A stretch of DNA of 64,000 bases. Origin: Pomphorhynchus laevis. Lineage: Eukaryota > Acanthocephala > Palaeacanthocephala > Echinorhynchida > Pomphorhynchidae. Where the stretch lies: contig WNNJ02002419.1 of the NCBI GenBank assembly GCA_012934845.2, forward strand, positions 1 to 64,000, written 5' to 3'. Below are positions 33,301-48,300 of this stretch, in pieces (within the stretch, counting starts at the first letter, position 1; each line of letters begins with the position of its first letter). Under the pieces are notes generated by a model, which made no database searches, was not told the DNA's origin, and saw only the letters and a list, made by a program, of their open reading frames with translations. The position numbers were made by a program, and so were the translations under genes.

Positions 33301-36300
33301 TGTTGAGTATATGCATAGTTTATGAAAGTTCCATTCGGTTTCCATCTTCTTGCATCGGAGTTCGGCTAAGATTTGTTCGCTACGGACAATGTTTATCGAG
33401 TATACCATGTGTATTAAATGTAACCACAGTAGTTCTAATGAGTGGAAAGCCAAATCGGTTAGCGAGATTATACGCAATTAAAAATAAGGAATCTTATAGA
33501 ATTTTGACTCTGAACCGAAATTTATCTCCTGACCATTTCCGTATTTCTACTCGATCAGGTTAGTCCTATGATTTTTTTTCTGAATTAAAGCATAAATTAA
33601 TTCTGAATTTATTAATTTATAAATTATTCTTTTTGTAAGAAAAGAAAGTTTAAGTTTAAAAGTTTATTTTTATTTATTCTTTAAGTTTATAAGTTTAAAA
33701 CTGTTTTTTATATTGAATTTAGTTTCTTTTGCGCTAATAAAATATCTTAATACAATTAACGATTTGAAATCGTAAACTTCCATTTTCACTCTCTTCAATC
33801 GAATAAATTCCTTCTCTCTAGCATTTTTTCTTTGCTCGGCCTAGATTGTAACAAGTATATCGTCCTATATATACGAAAACTGAAATTTCAATTGTGATTT
33901 AGTATAAAGAATATGTAAAATATAAAATTCTGGGGATAAAACGAATTATATAAAACACATCAAAACATCTACACTAGCATATGTAATTTACGCAATTACA
34001 GGCCTAAGACTATGCAACTTTAAAAATCTGATTAATTGAAATAATCGAAATAAAGCTAACATTTGCTTATCTTAGATGTAAGCAGAAATGAACAAAAAGT
34101 AATAACTGAATGTTTGTTTTGCTCATATTATCAAATTTGCTTGTTCCTTTAGCTAAATTTGTTTGCTAATTTTATCGAATTTGCTTATCCATTACGTCAA
34201 CAAATATATTTGTTTATTTATCCAAATTTGTTTGTTCATTTTTTCAAATTTGTATGTTTATTTTATCGAATTTGCTTATTCATTACGTCAACAAATATAT
34301 TTGTTTATTTTGTCAAATCTGCTTGTTTATTTATCCAAATTGGTTCGTTCATCTTACCAAATTTGATTTTGGCCAACAATTGTATTTTATTTGCTAAAAA
34401 ATTTAAACAACATTTGTTATTTTCTATTTTACCACTCTCTTCATTTAAACATCAAGTGAAAGTTTAAAACTGTTAAATTTGGACATTATAATTTGAAATT
34501 TAAAATTTCTAAATTAGTACTTATGATTAACTATAAATGATGGATTAAGTAATTATTAAGAATTGCGATGATTTTAGATATTTCCATTGAACTATAATTA
34601 AATTGCAGATGTAATGTCGCTATAATTAAATACTAAGCAGTTTAAAAGCCTTGTTAACTTAACTTTAGCATTATATTCGTCAAAGGATTAGAGCAAATCT
34701 TGACCATTCGATCGCTAGCCACCATTAAAATATAAATATAGTCATTCGCCTTAATAATCACATTTAAAATGAAATATTTATTTATTTTTTTAAAGCTGCT
34801 TATTATCAAAAAAGTGGATGAAAAACAGCTTGACATAAAAAATTCTATCAAATTTTGGTGTATTCAAATTTCCAGACAACTGAATATTAAGATATTTTAA
34901 GATTTCTAAAGATATATAAGGCATAAGATATATTTAGACATATATTATATACAATTTTATATAGTATACATTATATTATATATAATATATAAGACATATA
35001 TTAAAATATATTATATATAAGTATATGCAATTATATGACATAAAATATATTAAGACATAAATTAAGATATATTTTTAAACAACTGAATGTTGTCAAATTT
35101 TCAATCTTGAAAAATTTTACACACTGAAAACTTTTAAACACAACAGTTGTGTTTATTTTGCTAAAAATAGAATTCTGATTGTCTAGCTGTTTTTCATATT
35201 AATTTTTTAATATTAATTAAGTTACAATTAAATGAAGATTTTGATGATTTAATAACGATTTAATCGCGACTTAGCCATATTTTATAATTGACATTTAATA
35301 AAGATGGTAATCTAATAATGGCTGATGTGATCAAGTCAAGGAGACACACGATTCTTTTAATTAATAAGACATAAATGAACATGAAAATTAAGTCGATGTT
35401 GACAATAGCGTTTTTATTAGTAGACAGGATTCAGATTTTATACAAATTCATAAATATATATAAGCGTTTGTAGCACTCAACTCTTATTCGACCTCATTAT
35501 ATTTATATTATATTATATTATCATTATATTATATTTATAATAATTATAAATATAATTTTAATTATTTATTATTATTTTTACAATTATAATTTATTATAAT
35601 TCAATTGTCAAGTATACTCGTTCTTTGGTAGTTAATTATAAAATGCAGTTATTTATAATATAAAATTTATTATTAATTCATTGATATCATTATGATCGTG
35701 CTGTTATAATATTGCCATTATAATTAAGATATACGCTTTATTAAAATTAAAAAAGTTATGATTTCTCTTATTTCAATCAGTTCTAATACAAAGCAAACCC
35801 ATTTTGCAGGTATAATTCTTAAATCTTTACACACGACATAAAATTTAGGATATACTTATCTGTTTCTTCGTCATCCAATCCGAGATACAATTGAATCTGA
35901 CGGTTATGATCTACAAGTATACACTATACTTCAGAGTATTTGATTTGTTTATTTCTGATTTGTAAGGTGCGCGTCCGTAACAGGCTCTGCCATTCTGAAA
36001 TGATATGCCCAGTACGTATTTATATTTGCCGTCCTCGATTGTTTCAATCATTTACGAAATATGTTCTCCCATCAAAGAGTAGTAGTTTTCGAATTCCAGT
36101 GATATGCCAATGTAGATATCATCGAAATTTTTTTCAATACAGATATTCAATATATAACGTCTTAAATCGTACGTCATCTTTGTTTGTTATCAGATCTCAA
36201 AAGGATGGCATTATAGCAGTTAACAAATCCCGAATAAAATCGATAACCTTTGGTCGGCTTTATAAAATGCAGGTATTTTAATATAATAAGAAATTCTTTG

Positions 36301-39300
36301 TCGTAAAATGCTTTTATATGAATTTAAAAAATGCTTACACGGCAGTAGTGTGTAATTATAACCTTATATATGTGTTACTTCACGTATTAACCGCAAATGT
36401 TGATTTAGGAATAAAAAATAAAATTAAAAAAAATAACATTTAATCCCAAAAAGATAACAAATATCTATATAATAAAGCTTTTTAGATAATAAATATTTTC
36501 TAGAATCTTTAAGCATTAATTAACATTTTCTATAATCTTCAAATATCTAATAAATTTGACATTTTTAAAAGTCAAAATTTGATGATAAGACTGAATCTGT
36601 GATTTTAAACATATTATGTTATTACCGAATGGTTACATCTTTATAATCAAAAAATTGCTTCATGATTATTGAATACGGAATACTATTTTAAACTATTTAA
36701 GATTTCAACTACTTGTTTTTTCAAATACGACCTTGAGTCAACTATTCAATATTATTATTAATTAGAGTTCATTTTATTGATCATCTTTCTAATCTTAATA
36801 CAAAAAGTTTTGATTTATAATTAGAGACAGTTAAATTATCCCGAACTTGTTGTTACTAACGATTTAATAAGTGTATTTTAAAATTTAAATAAACCAACCC
36901 TTAATTGGCATCCTTAAATGAAATGTTTGCATTATTATCATATTTTGTTCAATCATATTCCCAAAATATATATTGACGTTAATATATTAATAACTTAAAC
37001 TAATTAATAACTAATTAATTTTTATTCCTTATTATTAAGTGTCCATATAATATGGACATATCGTATAATCTTATACGGAAAATCTTATATCTTATTTCTA
37101 AGAAATATCTTATTTCTTATTTTCTTATAATCTTAGAAAATATAATTATAATATTTTTAATAATTATAATAAGTGTATTTTAAAATTTTAAAAAATTCAA
37201 CCCTTAATTAATTTGCATACTTAAATGACATGTTTGCATTACTATTTTGTTCAATCACATTCCCAAAATATATATTGACATTAATATATTAATAACTTAA
37301 ACTAATTAATAATTTAAAAAAGCGTTTAGTGCTTACTTGCTCATAAGTCAAAATATTATTCAGTAAATGTGAACAAGTACACTCTGGAATGACATGTAAT
37401 ACATACAATGCTTTCATTACTTCATTGATATTTTAATGTTCACTCTTTCAAACAAAATGGATAGAGTGACTTGCCTTATCAATTTCCTCATCCATGTAAA
37501 TAATATTGCTGTTTCAATAACATAAACACGTCACTATGTTCTTTGTTTTCAAATATTTCATTATTTCCTTATTTTTCGATCTTTGATGATTTTGCTTTTA
37601 AGTCTTGAATAGCTTTCTTGTTTAAAAATAACTGATATTTATTAGTTTTATAATTTCCGTTGGTTGCTACTTGAAAATAAGGTGTAAATAAAAATTTTAT
37701 TGTATTCAAAAGTAATACGGTTTATTTTAAATATTTTGACTTGCGATTATTTGATAAGTTGTTACTTCAAAGTAGCTATTATTATATGAAATTGTTACAT
37801 TAAATTATTTATTACATTTAATAACTTTCTTGCAAATAACTGATGTTTATTCTTTGAAGCAATAAAACAACACAAAAAATACAATTTGTTCTTTTCAATG
37901 GTATTTTAAATTGTAGTTTGTTTCTGATGATGCAAAATATAAAACACTTAGCGAAATATAAAAATAAAATAGTGTTTATAATAATATAATATTATAATAT
38001 AATATAAATATTATAATATATAAATATTATAATATAATATTAACGTTAACATTAACTGAAACATATTTTTGCATGAGCATTCATGCATACCATATAATAT
38101 AAAATATTATACATTAAATAATGAAATTTTAAGAATTGCAACAATTTGTAAGGAAATTGGCTTTCTTCAAAATCATTTAAATGATTTAATAGATGCATAT
38201 CTTAAACTAGGTTACTATAAAAATAACATCAAGCAGAAAATAGTAAAATATATAAATCAACACAATAATATAAAGAATAAATTTAAACTCTTAAGTGGCA
38301 AATTTTTATGGATGGATAATAAATAATATTCTTTGTATTAGAATAAGATATTAGATAGTTTTATCAGAGGAAATACATCATTAGCATGTATTTGGCCCTG
38401 CTGCTATGTTGGGTAGAGGAGTTAGGGGCCGAAACCTGATTGCATAGCAGTTCCTCCTGATGACCTCTAATTCTTATTCTGATACAACGTCTGTTATTTA
38501 TTAGTCAATTCATAAAAATTGATTTTTTTAAATTTCAATTTTTTATTTTAAGTTGATTTAAATTATAAAAAATCTTATAACCATTTTTTATTTTATTTTT
38601 TAATTTTTAAATTTTTATTTTTTAAGAGACATTAGTTTTCCACATACCTGGATATAAGGTAATTTATCTGTAACAGTAGATTCTTTGTATAAGCAATAAT
38701 TGAATAATTACACCCCCTTAATTAAATACTCACTGGTTAAATTAATCAACTCTTTTTTAGAATCACTATGCATTTCGTTTCTAAAAATTTGGACTGAGTT
38801 CTTGTCCAAATTTAGACATTAATCTTTTAAAAATTATCTTAGTTTACTGCTTATATTGTTGCAAACTTAAAATAACAAGGGACTTATTGATTCCCTAGCA
38901 TGGTTACCTTAAAGACTTTATTAAAAATAAAATTTTGGTTTTGTTTTGACTGACATTTTGATAATATCTAAATAAAAGTTTAGAAAATGAAATGAAAATG
39001 AAATCTTTTAGAAATATAAAACTGACTTTTATTTTAAATTTCAATTTTTTATTTTATCTTGATTTAAATTATAAAAAATCTTGTAACAATTATTTATTTT
39101 ATTATTTAGTTATTAAATTTTGATTTAGCATTATAATGTTTTATTTATTTTATAATTATATTAAATACGTGGACTTAGTTAGCTGATTTGATTTATTCAT
39201 TTATTCATTAAGGATAAAAATTCAAAAGTTTCTATCGTGTTATCTTATTTCTTAGAAAATAATATTATAATATTTTTATGAGATTAGATTATCTATAATA

Positions 39301-42300
39301 ATCAATAATCAATTATTGATTAATAATTAATAATTAATCTTAATTATTAAAATTTCCAAGTCTATTCGTTCACAATTTACGTGCCCAGTAGCAAGTAAAA
39401 GTAAAATCTTACTTCATCCGCATTTATTTAATTCCTTATTGTTAAGCGTCCATAACCATTATATTTCCGTATAATCTTTATAATTGCTGTTTATTTCTAT
39501 CAAAACATCTTCTTCATATTAGCACTCAATAAACTAACTTATCCTTTTTAGATCAATTTAAGCAATTCAATGTAGTTCAAACGATATTCAAAAATATTAA
39601 TGATTACATTAAACTCTTATAAAACACTAATATATTTTTTATTTCTTTATTTGCTGCTGGAATTACGAAAAACAAAACGTACGATTTGTACATTAATTTA
39701 ACAAATTAAGTGTTTTCTCAATGCCTTAATTTTTTATATTTCTCAATTCGCTCCATTTACGATTTTGAACATTTTTAAGTTCAAGCTTTAATTCCTATTT
39801 TTTTGTATACAAAAAATCATCATTACGTATTAAACGTAATATATTAAATAGTTTGCGATTATTCGGTTGTTTAAATGATGATTGATAAATAAAGATTAAA
39901 ATTTATTAATAGCTCATTGAATTGATTACTATCTTAGAAATCGAAGTTGTAATGAGGACGATGACCACAAATTTAAAATTGAGCTATCATCAGACTGCTG
40001 AAAAATGTGACAAACTGTTTTAAAGAATCTTAAATAATTAAATGATTTGAACATTAAGTATTGTTCAGACAAAGTCCAAAAATAAACACAATAACGTTTA
40101 ATGATGTCTTTGTTTCGTTGTGGTTTTCTAAACGAAAACGTTTCGTCCGGAAATAAGTGTATATGATGATGTTTTGCATGCTGATATATTATTTTAATTT
40201 TTGGAATGCTTTTAAATTTGGTGATTCGTCGTATATATTTATATATTAATAAATATGTATTTATTAATAAATTGATAATTATAATAAATATGATAATAAA
40301 TATCATAGTGTAAACTTATCAGAAAAAGTTCAATTTTGGTAGTTTTTTTGCTTGAGACAGAAAATGTTTATGTTCTCGATTACAAAATGATGATTTATGC
40401 TTATAATCTATAGGACAATAAATGTTAGCTGTTCATTATTTTCAATAATTTACATATGTGAGCTAAAAGTGAAGTTATATCTTCATTATTTACATCACTT
40501 TAACGTTTTTGTTGTATACTAAATGCTTTTAATAATTTAAAAAAATTTCAGAACAACATTTTTTGTATACATGAATAATGAGACTATTTTTGTCATGACT
40601 GAACGTTCGGAAATCCGATTTTAACAGAAACCAAAGCACACCAACAGCACACTTATATCAACAATCTAGTTACGTAGTTCATTCATCGTGCCTAGTGCCC
40701 CCACTATTCTTTTGCAGTCTATGGTGTGCTTCTATTTCGTTCATTCAGTGAGCGCTGTGTAGCAGTCACGACACCTCTTATTTCCTTATCTATTTTAACG
40801 TATATTTTTAAGTTGATTAATTCTTATTCTAAATTCTTATTTCTTTGAAATTAAAACGATTAGCGACACAATTTTGATGACTTTTTTTAGTATCTTATAA
40901 ATAAAAGTTATAATGGGAACAATGACCCCGAATTCAAAATAGTGTTACTAATAATGAGTTAATAATTGATTAATAATTGAGTTATTAATTGAGTTTAAAT
41001 AATGATTGATAAATAACGATTAAAATTTATTACCAACTCATATTATATAACGAATATATTTACTTTATATTATATTATATATTATATTTTATAAATACAA
41101 AGAATACGTGAATTTTATAAATTGATTTTTATAACACATGAAATACATTTGTAAATTTGTTCAGTTTTATTCACTCAATGAATAAATTAGGAATAACTAG
41201 TATATAGCACAGGCACAGCTAACATAAAACCTCCTTGAAAGAATAAATGAGCCAGTGCGTCAGAATGCAATCGAAAGAATTCCTTGTATTTTATTAGAAA
41301 CGGCTGCATGATGAATGAAAGCGTGAACAATACTGACTTCAGTCCAAATAGCATGATCAATACATACTCATGAGCAATTGCTGAGACGATAAATACGATC
41401 GTAGCAGCGGCGTCATTTGTGAAGTGTTTCCGCAACAATGGCTTGTACAAATCGATAAGCAAAAATTGGTGGACTGGCTGATTCCATCTATGCCAGTACT
41501 CTTGAACAGACTTTGCATTGTACCAGTCTTTATAGAACCTTAAATTTTTCGATCCACTTAATTCTCCAAAGCAACCGCAAATACCTTCAAATAATACTAG
41601 GAAACCCAGCAGGACAATATAGAAAAAGCTGTGTGTGGTTTTAAGCTGGATAGTCATATACTGAAGGATACTGGCTATATACTGGTTATTATATACATTA
41701 CTTGACTGCAATGTGGATTGCTGGTATTTTATTATCGACATTGTCCAACAATTTAAAATTGTTAATATCAAGTTTGGAAACATAATGACCATTACCATGC
41801 TTTTTAGCATGAGTTGAATGTTCATTGTCCGACATTCAGTTAGCTTGTAACTTATCCATGGTTCACGTACTGAGCGAAATATTTTGAGAATATTTCCTTC
41901 CAATAGTTCAGTGTATCTTCTGCTTCTAAGCATCTGTTGGTGTATAAAAAAGGAAACAAATTTGAAGGAAAATAAAATACTGGCAACTAAACTTACACAT
42001 TGTGTTAAATAATCCTGTTTACCGATACCTATTATGCCTGTCAAGATAATCATTGTAACGATTAATGCTTCTGGGATTAATAACCATACCTGTTTGTTGC
42101 TTTTTATATAGCCCGTCCTCGTTAATTGTTGATCTATTAGAATTGTTGCTGCAATGATTGAATGTGCGAATATAAGCATACTTACAACCTCCCATTTCAG
42201 AACATTTGGCTTAAGTAATGAAGCATATAAAGGTTTGCTTTCGGCTAAACAGGCTATATCGACTATTCCGGTAAGAATCGATGCCAATGAATACGATACA

Positions 42301-45300
42301 AATAAGGCTATTGTGAGAAACTTAATGCTGTCTGCATCTTTGCATATGGAATGTGGCATTTTCACAATTTAGCTCACCATATAGAATTTCTATGAAATAA
42401 ATAATAAAATCTTTACGAATTCGTTTAAAATGATAAAAAGCATAAGCGAAATGTGCACCCAAGAACACAATTGTTTCTACTGCCATTAATAAATAGCAAT
42501 AAATTTAGATGCGTTTTTAATGAGAAGCAATTCAAAATGAAGAAACGATTTTGTATTCTGCAAATTACCTTTACTTTATTGTGATGTACTCATGATTAAT
42601 ATAGCGAGAGAATGATGCGTTCATTTATGGAATAAAATTCAAAAATTTCACTTTTTTGTTAACAAATATTTCATTATTTCAAATATTTTAAATATTTCAT
42701 CGGTCGCTATTATAGTTTACACTTCGATTAATATTAATGTATACTATAATTTCGCTGTTTTATTATTTTCGACTGAAAACGTTACTTAATTTAGATATAT
42801 TATTTATTGATAGTAAATTATATTATTTTTAACAATAACAATTCGATAAATTGAGAAGAAGCATTGTCGGGCTCACTTGCAGGAAACCGTGGAATTTGTA
42901 AATCCTGTAAACTGCAAAAAATAGTATTTAAAACTTACAGTTGGAAAATTTAATATCGAATTAATTTCTATAATTGAGAAGAAGATCTAGTCGAAACGAT
43001 TTACAAAATTAAAAGAAAGGTTAAAAGTATGGCTCTAACAAATGTTGACAGAATCAACATCATGACGACATTTAAATATTTTATTTACCTTACAATAAAA
43101 TTTACTTTATGATTATTGAGAGAGAAAAACCCAGCATTGAAACAGTAAAAAAATTAATTCGTCCAATATTTCACCTACAATGCTTGTAGGCATTTTCAAG
43201 GACATTGTAATCAGTTTATTGTAATCTCCGGCGAGTCTCATTTCGATTTAATGAATATTGTAATAGTGTGACAGGTTTGAAAAGAAAGAGTAGGTTGAAT
43301 TTTGATAGTAACTTATTCTATTGTTTTGAGATAAAACGATAATTAACTGACTAATTAAACCGAAATGAGATTCGCTGAGGATTGAATAAATTATTGAGAG
43401 AAAAATCCTATCCAGCAGTGAAAGGAGTAAAAAGAATTGATTTTTTCAATATTTCGCCTACAATTTTCATATATTATTTGTAGGCATTTTCAAGGATATC
43501 TATAATACAAAGAAAAAAATACAAGAATGTTTTAACAAGACGGTATGTCAAATAAGAAAAAAATTTAATACAACACAAAATTAGATATTTCAATTAATAT
43601 CTTCATTATCTTCTTTTCTCTCAGTAATTTTTACAATCCCCAACGAGACTCATTTCGATTTATGTACTTCATAATTAATTTACTTTACTTAACTTTTAAT
43701 TTAGTGGATGTCATTTAACAATTTAGCAAGTCATTTAACAATTATTATCCAACAAAATATTGGACAAAATATTTGATAAAATATATTGACAAATTATTTG
43801 ATAACATACTGTCTCAATGTTCTGGTTTTGTTCTTTCAGTCGTCCAAGCAAATCTTCAAATAAAAATATTAATGGTTCACTTTGATTTACCAAAACTATT
43901 CTCGATTGACACAAAATATTCTGACGATTTCGAATCATTGTGAATACAAAAATAATTCGAATATAAATTTTTAAGAGGAATTGTAAAAATTTACAATAAA
44001 TATTTGCATTTTTGAAATAATAGACTTCTACAACGCAGTATTGAGTATAAAATTTTTCGATTAATGTTGTACAGCTAATATTGCACGAGTTGTCGACTTA
44101 CATTGTCGAAACCCAAACTGCTCATCTAGTTTAATATTTAATTATATATAATTGATATTAATTGATAACTGAAATAAAGAGGATCAACTAACTGAGTAAA
44201 GATAGAAATTAAAATAAACATTTAAGATAAATAATAAATAATTATATAAGATTTTATACAATTTATATTTATATCAAGTTAGAATTTAAAATAAAAGTCA
44301 ATTTTTCTGAATTGACTAAACGACGTACCAAAATAAGGACTAGCGGTCATCAAGATTTAATTTTAATAATTTATTTAATAATTAAATAAATAATTGTAAA
44401 AAAATGTAAAAAATAAATAAAATAAAATTGCTAAATAAAATTTAAATTATTAAATAACAAATAATTGTTATAAGATTAAATATAATTGATATTAAGTTTA
44501 AATTTAAAATTGAAATATAAAATAAAAATTATTATGAATTGACTAATAAATAACAAACGTTGTTTCAGAATAAGGATTAGAGGTCATTAGGAGGAATTGC
44601 TAAGCTATTAGGTTTCGACCCATATCTCCTCTATCTAACATAGAAGAGGGCAAAATGTCTGTTTACTTTACATATTTATGACTTGATATAATATACAATC
44701 CTTAAATTGTATTGCTTACATTTCATATTTATTTTATGAAGACGGATAATATATTAGTTCTAAACTAATCGTACTTTGTTAACTTAGAAACACAATATTT
44801 AATGTTTAAAAATATTATTGTATTTGAAAGTAGACAATTTAAATATTTTATATTTTTTATTATTCATATTGATAAATGATAAATAATTTCATTATTAATC
44901 AATTTTTATGATAAATTTTATTTATTTCCCGATTAAAAATTAATTATATGATTAATTCTAAATTTAGGTGATAGTGACTGTACTTCCAAAGAAAAGGTTT
45001 AGTAATCGAGTGATAGAAGACTACAGACGTATGAAATTAGATGTCACTGTACGGTTTATTCAACCAATTACACGTGAGGTCAGCCGAACATCAAAAATAT
45101 TTATAAAGTCTACACTAAAGCCTTTACAAACCGCTTTTTTTCTGACACCATTAACAATGATGTATCGGCCGACTTTTTCTATAACAGGTAAAATTATTTA
45201 ATTTTTAATCATTACTTTGATTCCTTATTGTTTAATTTTTACTTTAAAATATCTAGTTAATTAAACTTTAAAATATTCCACTACACGCGATTTACAAATG

Positions 45301-48300
45301 TGCATTTTAAATTACATTTGAATAAATTATTAAATTTCTTATTCAATGGTTAAAATTAACAGTTTGTCTCATTTACAGGAGATGGTGTTTCGCACTTTTT
45401 CATAAACAGTACGACTGGACAAGTTTACCTTACGGACTTTATTGATTCCAGATACAGAACAAAAAAATTATTTTGTCGTATTTGTGACGCTCTTTTCTGT
45501 GAAAGGTTACGGGTAATGTCGATTTGAGTTTTTATTATATCAATGTTCACTTTTAAATTCACTTTTTAACGTTTCAGATCGATGTTAGTGTCGCAGATGT
45601 TCATGTAGATGCCAGAATTCGTCAGAATTCAATGATCTTGAACATTACAGGTTTAGAACCAGTCAATACCGTTATATACAGGTTTGATAACGTCGATTCA
45701 CGATTTAAGCTTTTCTATGTTGACAAATTTGCCTACAACACATTCAAACTATCAACTAATACAGGTTTCTAGTTTCTTTGTTTGTAAGACTTATCGTTTC
45801 CTCAAATTAGGGATATTATCACTGGTATCCACTATTGACGGAAGACGTATTCCTTCTGTTGATATGTTAGTGAATGTCAAATCACAACATCATAGCTACA
45901 ACGTATTTATAAATGTGTTAATTACAATGGCTTCTTTGTATTTGAACAATACTGCACGTTCAAGTTTGATTACGCCGTTGAATGGAAGCTGTATTACATT
46001 TTCCAACATCAATAGCACCAGCAGTAAGTTTAAAGTTTTGTTTCCATTTTAATTATAATGGAAATATAATTAAAATATTATATATTTTAATTATATAATT
46101 AAAATATAATGTAATTATATTTTAATTGTGTGGAGGATAATTCTGTTACTCACACTCTCTCTTGTCGTCTATCTGGCAAGACAATAATAAGACAGAATGC
46201 GATTCGTGATCTCCTGCGAAACTTGTTATCAGGTGCAAGTCAAAATATCGTAACCGAGCCTCTGCTGACACCAATAGAATCAAATTATTTATTTGAAAAG
46301 GCATCTACTTGCAAAGACCGCAATGCTCGTCTAGACTTGGCTTGTACTGGTTTATTTGGTATCCCGACAGAGCGGACGCTCTTTGACGTCTCAATTTTCA
46401 ACATCCACGCTCCGTGAAATGCCTCACGCAGCCCAGAGAGCACATTTGTGTATCACGAGAACAGAAAGCGTGCGAAGTATGTAGAGCGTGTAAACACATT
46501 CGAACGAGCTGGATTTGCTCCCTTGATAATTTCCTCTTCTGGAGGTACTGGAGTTGAAATGAGTGCAGTGCTGAAGCGGGTAGCAGCATCGATTACCGCT
46601 AGAGGGAATCGCCCATACGCGGAAAACATAGCGAAGTTACGTCGCCAAATAGGAGTCTCCCTTGCAAAAATGTGCTCTCTGGCGTTCCGCATACTACGAT
46701 CAACACAAAATTCATATAAAAACTGGTATAATACAGGGCCCATTTGCGGGCAACCTAAATGTATAAATCCTTTTGGCTAAAAAAAATTATAATTAAAAAA
46801 TTATTTAGCTTTAAATAATAAATTTAGTAATCTTTTCTTTAATTAAATAATTAATTTTGTAATTAATAAATATGCATTTAATAAAAATCTACTTTAAAAA
46901 TACCTTCAATTGCATGTGTATGGATTTGTAATTAGAGAAAATAGCCAGGTGAACTTACGACCCACCTGGCTATTAGAAATAGCCTGGTTTTAGTTTTCTT
47001 ACGATCTTCGCTTGTAATTAATTACGTATTATTTGTTAATACGTAATTAATTACGTTTGATTAATTTGTTTTTTTAAAGATAAGAAAATAAATAAAATTA
47101 ATCTACATTTTTAATATCTATTTCCCTTAAATGGTTTTGAACTTAGTAGATTTCTTATTTTTATGTCTATTTTAGTTATTTGTTATCAATGCTTTTATAA
47201 TTTGTAAACCAAATTTCTATCGCAATTATGATATAACATAAGTAGTATAATAATTTAAATATTTTTCAATAATTTAATTATATTTAAATTTAATATTATT
47301 ATCATTAAATGATAATTAAATTTAATAAATTAACTATAATTAAATTATTATTCAATAACTAAATTTTATGGATAATAAAAAATCAATTGTATTTTAGCGT
47401 CAAATTCATTCTACCTTAAACAATCATCTAATAACGCAAAAACAAAGTATATTTTTCTTAAATACTACTTTAGTATTTTTGTTTTGGTATTTAGTGTTTT
47501 GTTAGTATAAAACTTGTTATTGAAACCTGATAACATGACAGTTTTTCCTGATGACCTCATATCCTTATTCTGAAACATCGTTTGTTATTAATCGATTCAT
47601 AAAAACTGACTTATTTCAAATTTGTATGGATAATAAACAATATACTTTGTAATAGAATAAGGTACCCTAAATCATCAAATTTTATTCGAGGAAATACGTC
47701 AGTAGCATGTATTTGACCCCGCTGCTATGTTGGATCGAGGAATAGGAACTGAAACTTGATAGCATAGCAGTTCCTCTTAATAACCTCTAAATTTTATCTG
47801 CATGTAAATTTTAATTTAAAAAATCCTTTATAATTTTTCTTTATTATTTATTATTTATCATATTTCTTTTACTAAATCAATTAATCAGTAAATGATAAAT
47901 GGTTTATTTTTTAAATGATATATTAATAAAACATGGATAACTATATGTCATTATATGTCAATATATCTAAATATATTAAACATATAAATTTTAAAATAAT
48001 TTTATTTAATATATTAATATTACATATCTTAATATTAATTTTAATATTGATTAATTGTATTAAATAGTATTATTTAATAATAAATAATATATTTATATAT
48101 TTTTTGATCAAGAATTAGAAAACTTACATTGGGCGGTTGCTTGTTAATAATAATTTAATAATATAAAATTCTGTACTGGTCGGTTGCTTTGCAATATCAA
48201 AAGAGATTTTTTAATTTGTAGGATTTTTTGCAAAGTATTATATACGTCGCTTATTGCTCTAATCTCACGAAAATACCGTTGTGTGAAATTAATACAGTAA

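Noticed and set aside
35810-35848. Acceptor TTTTGCAG at 35809 for cadherin exon 3
   Set aside because: It would place an in-frame TAA in the exon; the acceptor 39 nt downstream gives the same phase without a stop and a better cadherin strand.
39929-40306. 125-codon minus frame as a membrane protein gene
   Set aside because: The hydrophobic start is low-complexity Ile/Leu from AT-rich sequence and the end lies in a local repeat.
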